DNA of 29,951 bases from a virus. Made by a program: the position numbers and the translations under genes. The DNA lies in IMG/VR virus record IMGVR_UViG_3300014494_000009, positions 1 through 29,951 of that record; one strand, given 5' to 3'. This document shows, one piece after another, positions 22,947 to 29,878 of the stretch. Position 1 is the first letter of the stretch. Every line of letters starts with the position of its first letter. Below the pieces are notes generated by a model. The model saw only the letters and a program-made list of their open reading frames with translations. It did no database searches and was not told the DNA's origin.

Positions 22947-24345
22947 ATGTCTCGCGGATCTCTAATGGTATCGTGTCTTTGGATGCCACATTGCGAGCGG
23001 CGTTGATTCTTCGGTGAATCACTGCCCCGCAACTACCACATTTACAGATCGGGTCCTCTCGATAACCAAACGATTCATCGGACTTTTCACCGCATCGCGA
23101 GCAAGTAACGGAATTTCCGTAGCACTCCACCTCTCGCACGCGAGAGCCAAATCGTTGTTTGAGCAGCGCCGGACCAAGTCTCATTACTGATATTTGATTA
23201 CTGGCCTTTCCGTCCCATTCATGTGGTAGGTGGCCCACATCACTGCTCTCATGCTCTACCTTGATCATCTCTACTGCAGCTAGTGGCTTGACAAGCTCAT
23301 TGTACAATTGATGCATGACGCGTCGTTTCATTTTCTGATGCAGTCTACTGACGGTAGTTCGATCGGCGGATGGACGCTGAATTGATTCTAGAGACTGCAT
23401 TTGTGCGATCTTTCGAGACAGATCATGATTGCGAGGATTCTCTATGATTCGATCATGCTCCCCATCTGATGTCGCGGCAATAACGTCTAGACCCATACTC
23501 ACTCCGATTACGCTTCCCGGAATTGCTTCTGGAAGCGCACGGATCGGTACTACCTGTTTGATCGCCGCATACCATCCATCAGCCTGCTGAGATATCGCAA
23601 CTCCCTGCATGATACGTCCCGTTGGTATGCGCCCTGGTAACTTTCCTAAAAACTTCATACCTTCAAACGATATCTGGCAGTCGTATGATCGGTGTTGTCC
23701 GGGCTTGTCGTATTTGGGGGTAAAGTTACCGACCTTCAAATTCTCACCACTACGAACCAACAAAGGCATATCGTCTCCAAGACGGCGAAACCTCTTTCTT
23801 CTCTGATTTTTTGCTCGACCTTTTCCACCTGCAGCTTTTCCGCTAGCAAAAAAAGTATGAACGAGCGCTTGAACGAGATGCGCGCTTGGCACCACTTCAA
23901 TAGGTTCTTCTAGATTTCCAAGAATCACTTCGCGAAAAAACTGATAGTCCTGCTTTAGTGGTCGCTCTTCGCTTGAGTAGAGCGCGATCATTTCCGTGAG
24001 CTTTGGTCTCCAACTGCACTCCGGAAGCTTGTTGGTTGCATCGTGTACGCATCTAGACCATTCACGGACCGCATCGCGATGTGCCTCCGCTGATGCTTTC
24101 GATTCAGATGCTGTCATTGATTCGTAATCGGGACGCGTCGGTTTCGGTGATACTAGTCCGTAATGCACCGCATACGCTTCTCGAGCGTCGATGACCTCCT
24201 GAGTCTGTTTGCATAGCCAGTTCCAGCATGTGCGCAATGCGTTTTGCAATGCGAACAAACGCGCTTCCTGCTCTCGCGTTGGATAGATTCTTATCACTTC
24301 ACCGCGTATCTCGTGTCCTTCTGGAATTTCAAAATTAGCTTTCAT
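22945..24345 (-). CDS. Compact Cas12/TnpB-like effector with degenerate RuvC active site
   Basis: This is a 466-aa protein. I prefer the ATG at 24345, two bases after the stop of the upstream gene. A GTG at 24360 would add five residues. Residues 1-170 are a helical recognition-like region. A basic segment KGRAKNQRRKRFRR (175-188) and a WED-like strand region GVAISQQADGWYAAI (248-262) follow. RuvC-I reads GVSMGL (281-286), with Ser283 in the place of the catalytic Asp. RuvC-II keeps Glu364 (KVEHE). The zinc finger uses C415, C418, C436 and C439, with an extra C434. RuvC-III reads HRRINAARN (444-452), with Arg446 in place of Asp. Family members of this size (TnpB, type V-U) use RNA-guided binding. 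Loss of two of three metal ligands predicts no DNA cleavage. The array that abuts its stop supplies guides. The subtype cannot be assigned by eye. Confidence 0.9.
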   Translation of the reverse strand: MKANFEIPEGHEIRGEVIRIYPTREQEARLFALQNALRTCWNWLCKQTQEVIDAREAYAVHYGLVSPKPTRPDYESMTASESKASAEAHRDAVREWSRCVHDATNKLPECSWRPKLTEMIALYSSEERPLKQDYQFFREVILGNLEEPIEVVPSAHLVQALVHTFFASGKAAGGKGRAKNQRRKRFRRLGDDMPLLVRSGENLKVGNFTPKYDKPGQHRSYDCQISFEGMKFLGKLPGRIPTGRIMQGVAISQQADGWYAAIKQVVPIRALPEAIPGSVIGVSMGLDVIAATSDGEHDRIIENPRNHDLSRKIAQMQSLESIQRPSADRTTVSRLHQKMKRRVMHQLYNELVKPLAAVEMIKVEHESSDVGHLPHEWDGKASNQISVMRLGPALLKQRFGSRVREVECYGNSVTCSRCGEKSDESFGYREDPICKCGSCGAVIHRRINAARNVASKDTIPLEIRET

Positions 24346-24347
24346 TC

Positions 24348-24614
24348 TCAGCACCCACACTTCATTCCGACCGTTGCCGATTCAACTCGTTCGCACCCCA
24401 GCCCCCGCATGCACCCGCGCAGCACGCCGTCTGCCTGATACCAGTGTGACGACGCCTTGACTTGGCACGCCATTGGACAGCAGTACTGGCGAACGTTGGA
24501 CTGGAAGCATGAGGCGTTACAATGGCGACACGCAAGAAGCCAGGCGACGAATAGAAAAACTGCTACTAACATTTTCACAGTTCGACCGTTGTCGTCGTGA
24601 AGTGACCGCGTCAT
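24348..24614 (-). CDS. Small cysteine-rich, membrane-anchored or secreted protein
   Basis: This is an 88-aa protein whose ATG (24614) overlaps the previous stop (ATGA) and whose own stop is two bases before the effector ATG, so translation of the effector is probably coupled to it. Residues 16-28 form a hydrophobic segment (LVAVFLFVAWLLA) before Cys29. Ten cysteines follow or flank it (29, 32, 36, 45, 46, 50, 68, 74, 86, 88). This could be a signal peptide or anchor with a disulfide-bonded or metal-binding domain outside. A shorter start at Met15 would place the hydrophobic segment at the N-terminus. No family was recognised. Genes this close to a Cas effector deserve testing as partners. Confidence 0.6.
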   Translation of the reverse strand: MTRSLHDDNGRTVKMLVAVFLFVAWLLACRHCNASCFQSNVRQYCCPMACQVKASSHWYQADGVLRGCMRGLGCERVESATVGMKCGC

Positions 24615-25168
24615 TGTGTCACCCACTTCCCACCGATGGTTGAACAACTCGAGTGCAGCGCTACGAGGTTCGAATATGCCGCATCGAGATAGTAGTCAGT
24701 CTCCACAGCATCGGTGTGCATGTGACCCATGTCAATGCGAATCGAGTACGCGCACGAACTGGCAGCAGTGAGCCCTGCGCACAAATTGGTTAGGCTAGCT
24801 TGGTACTCCGATGTCTGGTAGATGCAAACGCTCTGTGCCGTCGCATATGCGAAGTTTTCGCACGATATGAGTCCCTGTGCCGAGTCGTAGTAGCCGTAGG
24901 AAACGAACGCTGTTGTGACTCGATGCCCACCAGTGCCGCATGGAATCTCTGGACCGGCGTCGATAATCTCGTCAACGGATTGCGCCGATTCAATTCCCTC
25001 TGCTGGAACTCCGGAGCACCCGGCAGCCATGAGCGCCGCCAGTGCAATCGCGCGCTTGATGGTCGATTCGATTTGCGAGGCAAGGCGTTCGCACTCGAGT
25101 CGTGCGCCGCGTGCCTTGCGTGACAGTTCGGTCTGGTCGGGTTCGGGTTGGATGTAGGAAATGTTCAT
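24611..25168 (-). CDS. Lipoprotein-like protein with conserved cysteines
   Basis: This is a 185-aa protein with ATGA overlaps on both sides. A 37-residue charged leader precedes IKRAIALAALMAAGCSG (37-53), which reads like a lipoprotein signal with Cys51, but the leader is long for a signal peptide. The mature part has Cys residues at spaced positions (CENFAYATAQSVCIYQTSEY near 102-121 and HSSCSTIGGKW near the end) and alternates Tyr, Ser and Ala, suggesting a small disulfide-containing fold. It may be an exported phage accessory protein such as a superinfection-exclusion factor, or a cytoplasmic protein with a chance lipobox. Function unknown. Confidence 0.6.
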   Translation of the reverse strand: MNISYIQPEPDQTELSRKARGARLECERLASQIESTIKRAIALAALMAAGCSGVPAEGIESAQSVDEIIDAGPEIPCGTGGHRVTTAFVSYGYYDSAQGLISCENFAYATAQSVCIYQTSEYQASLTNLCAGLTAASSCAYSIRIDMGHMHTDAVETDYYLDAAYSNLVALHSSCSTIGGKWVTQ

Positions 25169-25392
25169 GATTTGGTCTCGTCGAACTCAACAGGGCGCAG
25201 CAGAATGTCCATCGACTCGGTAATCTCGCTATCAAGACGCGCCTCGGTATACATGTGGATTGCGTCACTGAGAGCCATGACTGAGTCGCTCTTCGTGGGT
25301 CCGATGATCGCGAGTAGCTCCTTGGCGCGCATGACAAGCAGGTCGGCGGCGAGAATCACGAGGCTCTTGGCGGGTCGCACTGTGGTGGTCAT
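25165..25392 (-). CDS. Small helical protein, unknown function
   Basis: The ATG at 25392 overlaps the upstream stop (ATGA), giving 75 aa starting MTTTVRPAKSLVILAADLLV. The longer frame from 25446 is rejected because it would run into the upstream gene. The protein is helical and acidic toward the C-terminus (EITESMDILLRPVEFDETKS, 56-75), with a moderately hydrophobic first helix. No motif was recognised. It belongs to the run of small overlapping genes between terminase and effector. Confidence 0.6.
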   Translation of the reverse strand: MTTTVRPAKSLVILAADLLVMRAKELLAIIGPTKSDSVMALSDAIHMYTEARLDSEITESMDILLRPVEFDETKS

Positions 25393-25757
25393 GACTTCGG
25401 GTCCATTTTTGTTTGTGCGACCAGATCGTTTGCACAATCCGGACAAATACCAACGTTGATCGCTAGATTACCCGAAATGTCTCTCTTAACCTCGGAGTCG
25501 AGGTTACAGCCGCAAGATTTGTCTGGTCTCCGTTTGCTGGCCCAAGATGGAAATGGTTTGAGCTCGGGGTATTTGGTCATCAGAATCGAGAGGTATGTCG
25601 GGCTCACGCCGATGGCTTCGGCAGCGTCTGACTGATAGTGGTGCTCTGCGACGCGCGCGAGAACGTAGGACACTGCGACGCGGTGTAGTCTGTGATCAGA
25701 TGGGCAGTCGAGACAAGCACCGAGCGCGACTGCTACTGGGTTTTTGCTGACGGTCAT
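25389..25757 (-). CDS. HTH and cysteine-pair protein, possible DNA-binding regulator
   Basis: This is a 122-aa protein with ATGA overlaps on both sides. Residues 42-63 (QSDAAEAIGVSPTYLSILMT) fit a helix-turn-helix (A..IGVS..YLS). Cys15/Cys18 (CLDC), Cys82/Cys84 (CGC) and Cys105/Cys108 (CPDC) could bind zinc in two halves. It may regulate the accessory genes or the CRISPR locus nearby, or act in packaging. The DNA-binding call rests on the HTH pattern only. Confidence 0.6.
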   Translation of the reverse strand: MTVSKNPVAVALGACLDCPSDHRLHRVAVSYVLARVAEHHYQSDAAEAIGVSPTYLSILMTKYPELKPFPSWASKRRPDKSCGCNLDSEVKRDISGNLAINVGICPDCANDLVAQTKMDPKS

Positions 25758-26068
25758 TCGCGCACCAGCTCCAATTTGAGTGAGGCCTGAGTGAGTTCAG
25801 CGTCCGTTGCTCCGATCATCTCAGAGTGGCTGCACAGTGCGACTCGTACCGACGCAATGCTGAGCTCGGGGTGTCGTGCCCAGAACATCGCGGCGAATCC
25901 GCGCAGCACTACGACCACGATTGGGTCGCACAGGTTGGGCACCTGCACTGCCTGCACCGCGATTGATTCGCCTCGGTAGCTCAAGCAGACCACCAGCGCA
26001 TCCTCGCCGGTCATGGCGCGTCGCATTCCGTGCGCGCGCAGTTGTTTGTCGATGGGTATGTGGCTCAT
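25754..26068 (-). CDS. Small hypothetical protein
   Basis: This is a 104-aa protein with ATGA overlaps at both ends, which supports translation. The core alternates hydrophobic strands (DALVVCLSYRGESIAVQAVQ near 23-42, then DPIVVVVLRGFAAMFWARHP near 48-67), with a helical C-terminus (TDAELTQASLKLELVRE). No known motif was seen. It is probably a small cytoplasmic alpha/beta protein of the accessory cluster. Confidence 0.6.
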   Translation of the reverse strand: MSHIPIDKQLRAHGMRRAMTGEDALVVCLSYRGESIAVQAVQVPNLCDPIVVVVLRGFAAMFWARHPELSIASVRVALCSHSEMIGATDAELTQASLKLELVRE

Positions 26069-26388
26069 AAATCAAACCTCTGACATTTCAGATCTAAATC
26101 TGCGTGCCTGATAATTCGCCGCAGTGGATACCGCATTTGGAGTCGTTCTTTGGTGGTGGCCGCTAGAGCGCGAGTGGCCACTGCCGCCATAATTGGCGTG
26201 GGTGTGAAAGTGTGACCACGATCAGCGAGCCAACGCGCATCTGACATCGTGATGCGTTGGAAATCCTCGATTGATGTATAGTCGTCTCTCATATCGAGAT
26301 AGAATACTACTCGCTCTAGTGTGGGAGTGATTCCCACGACTGTGATTGTTTCTCCAGAGTTGTAGAATTTGGCTGTCAATTCCGACAT
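26065..26388 (-). CDS. Small hypothetical protein, first gene of the overlapping accessory run
   Basis: This is a 107-aa protein with an ATG at 26388 and a clear AGAGGA upstream in the leader GAGAGGACTGAGAAAATG. The identical leader precedes an internal ATG in the neighbouring gene at 26737. The sequence has a beta-rich start (KFYNSGETITVVGITPTLER, 7-26), a helical middle and a basic C-terminus (RYPLRRIIRHADLDLKCQRF). Its stop overlaps the next start (ATGA). Function unknown. Confidence 0.6.
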   Translation of the reverse strand: MSELTAKFYNSGETITVVGITPTLERVVFYLDMRDDYTSIEDFQRITMSDARWLADRGHTFTPTPIMAAVATRALAATTKERLQMRYPLRRIIRHADLDLKCQRFDL

Positions 26389-26412
26389 TTTCTCAGTCCT
26401 CTCACGCGCCCA

Positions 26413-26441
26413 AGCCCCGGCCTCTCTCGAGGTGCGGGGCT
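26413..26441 (-). repeat. Hairpin between accessory genes (copy 1)
   Basis: Arms AGCCCCG and CGGGGCT (7 bp) plus an inner CCTC/GAGG step and a GAGA loop form a stable hairpin between the 168-aa gene and the next start. It has no T-run after it. A near-identical hairpin lies at 27000-27026. It could be a terminator or attenuator, or a mobile palindromic unit copied with the adjacent leader. Confidence 0.6.
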
Positions 26442-26461
26442 AGACTAGACTGAATGGGTAT

Positions 26462-26968
26462 CTACTCAGCAAAATACGCGACTAGATCCAGATCGAGGAT
26501 CGCAAACTGTCGCCCGTCGTCGTCCCTCAGTCCTGGTTGGCACCCGCCGACCCCGAGCTCTATCAGGATGCCTTCGTGCGCGACCCCATCGGGCGTCGTG
26601 TACCCGATGCGACGCCCATAATCACCCATCGCCTCGATACGAGCGCAGTAGCCCGCGATACCGGCAGACAGCTCGTCACTGATGTCGCTGTCTGCGTCGA
26701 TTACCTGATTGCCTGTGTTGATGATTTGGGTCATTTTCTCAGTCCTCTCTCGATCCCGGGTCAGCGCGTGCCTATCGTCCGCGGGTACAGAGACGTCGGC
26801 GAATTCGAACGTCTCAAAATCATCTCCTGCGGCTCCGCTCTCGCAGAGGTACGACTCTGTGCCCCACTTGTCCGCGTAGCTCTGTGCCTGGACTCGAGCC
26901 GCTGCGATGTCGCTACCTGCGTCGATTGCTTGGTTGCCTGTAGTGTCCGTGATTCTGTATTTGGTCAT
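26462..26968 (-). CDS. Small accessory protein with an internally duplicated start region
   Basis: The ATG at 26968 follows GAGGGAGACC and gives 168 aa. The frame extends further upstream without support and is trimmed. The N-terminal part (TGNQAIDAGSDI, 10-21) is repeated as TGNQVIDADSDI (85-96) just after Met79. Met79 (26737) is preceded by the same ribosome-site leader, GAGAGGACTGAGAAA, that precedes the next gene. This looks like two paralogous small genes joined in one frame by loss of a stop, or one gene with an internal start yielding a 90-aa product. The C-terminal half ends with DDDGRQFAILDLDLVAYFAE. Function unknown. Confidence 0.55.
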   Translation of the reverse strand: MTKYRITDTTGNQAIDAGSDIAAARVQAQSYADKWGTESYLCESGAAGDDFETFEFADVSVPADDRHALTRDRERTEKMTQIINTGNQVIDADSDISDELSAGIAGYCARIEAMGDYGRRIGYTTPDGVAHEGILIELGVGGCQPGLRDDDGRQFAILDLDLVAYFAE

Positions 26969-26999
26969 TTTTTTGGTCTCCCTCACTGACACCCCAAAA

Positions 27000-27026
27000 G
27001 CCCCGGCCTCGTGAGAGGTGCGGGGC
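27000..27026 (-). repeat. Hairpin between accessory genes (copy 2)
   Basis: GCCCCG and CGGGGC arms with the inner CCTC/GAGG step match the hairpin at 26413-26441. On the minus strand it is followed by TTTT, so this copy is closer to an intrinsic terminator. It lies between the stop at 27048 and the start at 26968. Confidence 0.6.
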
Positions 27027-27047
27027 GGGGACGATTGCGGGGGACGA

Positions 27048-27299
27048 TTATCCCGCGTACACTCTGCGACCGTTGACGCGGACGTGGCCCTCGAACTGGT
27101 CACAGTCTAGGCTCTCAATGATGGCCTCCACATATTCGGTCGTACTGAGTCCGATATCATCGCAGTACAGAGCATCGCCCGTGTCCGAGTCGATGAGCAT
27201 TTTGCCCGCTGCGCGCTTGCATTTAGCAACCATTTCGGTGTCACCATTGGCCGCGGCTTCGGATTTTAGAGTTTGGATTCTGCTGATTGGATTGGTCAT
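27048..27299 (-). CDS. Small hypothetical protein after terminase
   Basis: The ATG at 27299 is preceded by GAGGAGAAACACA, a strong ribosome site, and gives 83 aa starting MTNPISRIQTLKSEAAANGD. The longer frame to 27353 is rejected. The protein has a helical N-terminus with a basic patch (KCKRAAGK, 26-33) and an acidic/beta C-terminus (SLDCDQFEGHVRVNGRRVYA). No family was recognised. It is the first gene after the 34-bp palindrome at 27341, which may control it. Confidence 0.6.
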   Translation of the reverse strand: MTNPISRIQTLKSEAAANGDTEMVAKCKRAAGKMLIDSDTGDALYCDDIGLSTTEYVEAIIESLDCDQFEGHVRVNGRRVYAG

Positions 27300-27340
27300 T
27301 GTGTTTCTCCTCACTGACAAAACTAGTATGGTACCGATTA

Positions 27341-27374
27341 TCGCGCGCGGCAACTAATTAGTTAGTGCGCGCGA
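27341..27374. promoter_or_regulatory. 34-bp interrupted palindrome between terminase and accessory genes
   Basis: The outer arms TCGCGCGC (27341-27348) and GCGCGCGA (27367-27374) are exact reverse complements. They flank the 12-bp perfect palindrome AACTAATTAGTT (27352-27363), with three unpaired bases on each side (GGC and AGT). No T-run follows, so an intrinsic terminator is unlikely. It lies in the only long gap (27300-27424) on this side and 42 bases upstream of the first accessory start. A dimeric repressor operator is the best guess. Confidence 0.5.
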
Positions 27375-27424
27375 AGATAGTTCACGGGGCCGGTTCGTAA
27401 TCTATGGGCCAGGTAGTCAGTTGT

Positions 27425-29878
27425 TTACATCCCTCGCCGCATTCGCTCGACCATCGCCTCATTCTGTCGCGTTAGCTCGTGCACAGTCATCGGACGTTGT
27501 TGCTGGCGCGCCTGTGCCGTCCTGCGTTCAGCTTGACCTTGCGACGTGCGCTCGTAGTCCAATTCATAATTCGCCAGCACGTAACTCACGACGTCGACCG
27601 AGTTTGGGGACGCACCGTTCAATCGAGTGCGCATGAGAGATTTTGCAATGTAGACTCGAGTTGATTTGTCATCCTCGACCTTCTGCGAAGACTTGAGCAA
27701 TCGCAGCTGTGCGTCGAGTTTTGCATTCGGTGCATAACCAACTGCGCGAATAGTGAGCATGACCATGTTGTCGATCATCCAGTCGCGGAACATCTTGAAA
27801 CCTGGCTTAGGCGAGTTCTGCCCAGGCATTATACGCCATGCGCGCAACGGCTTGTCAGATCCGAGTGTTCGAATCAGTCGCATGAGTTCCGTTTCAAACT
27901 CGACACCGATGCGCGAGCTTGCGTCAAACCGAATCGGTATCGGATAGTCTTCGGGGCGAGCCCACGTATCGACGAGCGCTTTGACTTCGACGAACACCGA
28001 GTCCTGGATGCTGCAATTCTTCTCGTACAACGACACAATCTTCGCACCGCGGCGCGCGCAGAATCCGTAGGGATCTGAGCCTGCGCGCTCACCACCGGGG
28101 TCAACCGCAATCGTGAGGGGCCCTTCGTCTCCCATTGAAGGCCAACGAACGTGCGCTTGCTCGATATCCACTTCATTCAACGCGAGCTCCGCGTCCCAAT
28201 CCGGGAAATCTCCACTGACGCGCACTTGGTAAACGGGAGACTTTTTTCCGCGAATCGGGTCGAGTTGCGCAGCCATCTCAATTTCCTCAGGACTCATGAG
28301 TCCTTCGAATTGCTTGGAATACTTACTCGCCTCCTCGCAACTCAAGTGCACCTTTTTCCAATATTTTGAAATCTCTCCGTAGAACGTCTCGTAGAACGGT
28401 GTGTCGCGTAAAAATGGATTGCCACTCATTACAAACTTAGCAGTAACGGCTGACGCATTGAACTCGAGTGCGTAGAAGGACTCGTGGTCGAGTTCGCTTG
28501 CTTCGTCCGCGATAATCATGAATCCGTCACCGCCCGAGAATCCTAGGAGTCCTGCGGAGTCCGCGGCAACACGGCCATAGATGCATCGACCATCAGCCGC
28601 ACGAAGCCCCCCAGACTCACCGTGGCAACTGTTGTGCATCTTGCCATCGAGCACCTGCGAGTGAGGGCATGGCCGTTGAGTGACTGCCTCCCTGCGACAG
28701 TTCAGACAGATCCCGGACTCGGACCATAGTTTCCTGATTTCTTTCCAGAGCTGCCCACCCAGCTGCTCTATCGTTGCGTTTCCGATCTGCACTTCGGCAT
28801 GGGTGCGTGTCGCGAAATACCAGAGAGCAGCGATTGCGAGACTCGTGGTCTTTCCGCACTTGTTTCCCGATCTGCACGTCGTTCGCCGGTTGTCGCGGAT
28901 CGCCTCGAGGAATTCGATCTGACCTGGCCAGAGGTCGATCCCCAGCACGCACCGAGCGAACCCGACCGGGTCGTTTCGAAATTGGGTGATAGGAAATACC
29001 AGCAGGCGAGTCAACCGCAGTCGGTTCGCCGCGTCGCGCATCAGCACATTGCCGCCGGATATCAGTGCCGCAACCATCTCTCGCTCCTCGGGCATGGCGC
29101 GCAGGGCGTCGCACAGGCTCACTGTCACCTCCTGCCAGGGAGCGCACTCGAGTAGCTCGACGCTCGTGACCCGCTGGGTGAGCTTGCGCAACTTTTCTCG
29201 GATCGTGTCATGCACGGTGCGTAGCCGAAGGGAGTCAGCCGACCTTGTCTCGAGTGTGGCCAGGTTGGCGCGAGTGTCGCACTCGACCTGCAGGGCGCGC
29301 AATTTGGCCACGCACTCAGCTAGCTCCACAGCAGGCCCTACAGTGGCCGGGCTCGGGATTGCCCCGGCTGCCACTGTGGAGGCTCCTGCTAGCGCGCTGA
29401 CGAGCTCCCGGTACTCAGGTGAGCTCAGGAGTGCGTCGGAGTCGGTAGAGCGCTCCAGCGCGTCACCAGCGGTCCCCAACCACAGCCGCATGGCCGTCTT
29501 GGCGGATTCAATCCAGCCGGTCAGATCCTCGCGGGTGGCCAGCTGAGCGTCGAGCGAGTGCGAGATTGACGGGACAGGAGGGGTCCACGTGAGGTCAGCA
29601 TCGGGATTCGCTGCGGAAATTTTGGCGGCCATCTCCTCGCTGATCACCCGATCTCCCACGAGTAGCCGGTGCATTTGGCTTTTGTCGCACCCGTACTTCT
29701 GCGACAGTTTTAGCTCGCTCTGGAATTTACTCTCACGCTGTATAAATTCCAGGTGCGGCGTAAACTCTGGACGCTGCCTAGGGTTGACAGCACCTTTTAT
29801 TCCGCTTCCAGCCACCGTTTTCGAAATGCTTTCACACAATTCTTTCGCGATTGCCTTGTTTTTGGCTCGAATATTCAT
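27425..29878 (-). CDS. Terminase large subunit with N-terminal HTH extension
   Basis: The ATG at 29878 has GGAG seven bases upstream and gives 817 aa. An ATG at 29902 lacks a site. Residues about 55-92 (KLSQKYGCDKSQMHRLLVGD and onward) form a lambda-repressor-like HTH, and about 180-245 is helical. Packaging ATPase motifs follow: Walker A SGNKCGKTTS (337-346), Walker B FMIIADEASE (453-462), and the coupling motif SGNPF (485-489). The nuclease domain begins with LTIAVDPGGERAGSDPYGF (about 589-607), where Asp593 is the first metal ligand. The N-terminal 300 residues are far longer than in usual large subunits. No separate small terminase gene is seen beside it, so the extension may supply DNA recognition. 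Position before the portal module fits. Confidence 0.85.
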   Translation of the reverse strand: MNIRAKNKAIAKELCESISKTVAGSGIKGAVNPRQRPEFTPHLEFIQRESKFQSELKLSQKYGCDKSQMHRLLVGDRVISEEMAAKISAANPDADLTWTPPVPSISHSLDAQLATREDLTGWIESAKTAMRLWLGTAGDALERSTDSDALLSSPEYRELVSALAGASTVAAGAIPSPATVGPAVELAECVAKLRALQVECDTRANLATLETRSADSLRLRTVHDTIREKLRKLTQRVTSVELLECAPWQEVTVSLCDALRAMPEEREMVAALISGGNVLMRDAANRLRLTRLLVFPITQFRNDPVGFARCVLGIDLWPGQIEFLEAIRDNRRTTCRSGNKCGKTTSLAIAALWYFATRTHAEVQIGNATIEQLGGQLWKEIRKLWSESGICLNCRREAVTQRPCPHSQVLDGKMHNSCHGESGGLRAADGRCIYGRVAADSAGLLGFSGGDGFMIIADEASELDHESFYALEFNASAVTAKFVMSGNPFLRDTPFYETFYGEISKYWKKVHLSCEEASKYSKQFEGLMSPEEIEMAAQLDPIRGKKSPVYQVRVSGDFPDWDAELALNEVDIEQAHVRWPSMGDEGPLTIAVDPGGERAGSDPYGFCARRGAKIVSLYEKNCSIQDSVFVEVKALVDTWARPEDYPIPIRFDASSRIGVEFETELMRLIRTLGSDKPLRAWRIMPGQNSPKPGFKMFRDWMIDNMVMLTIRAVGYAPNAKLDAQLRLLKSSQKVEDDKSTRVYIAKSLMRTRLNGASPNSVDVVSYVLANYELDYERTSQGQAERRTAQARQQQRPMTVHELTRQNEAMVERMRRGM

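Noticed and set aside
22589-23006. Plus-strand frames with repeated VAVDGLHAVDGF and minus-strand frames through the same repeats
   Set aside because: The peptide repeats are translations of the CRISPR repeats; three plus-strand or minus-strand frames differ with each spacer and lack ribosome sites.
22945-24345. IS200/IS605-type transposon carrying tnpB
   Set aside because: No TnpA-like gene or recognisable left/right end hairpins; the RuvC catalytic residues are lost; a true multi-spacer array with identical 36-bp repeats follows.
28617-29147. 176-aa minus-strand frame inside terminase
   Set aside because: It is an alternative frame of a strongly supported terminase coding region, with Arg/Gly-rich shadow composition.
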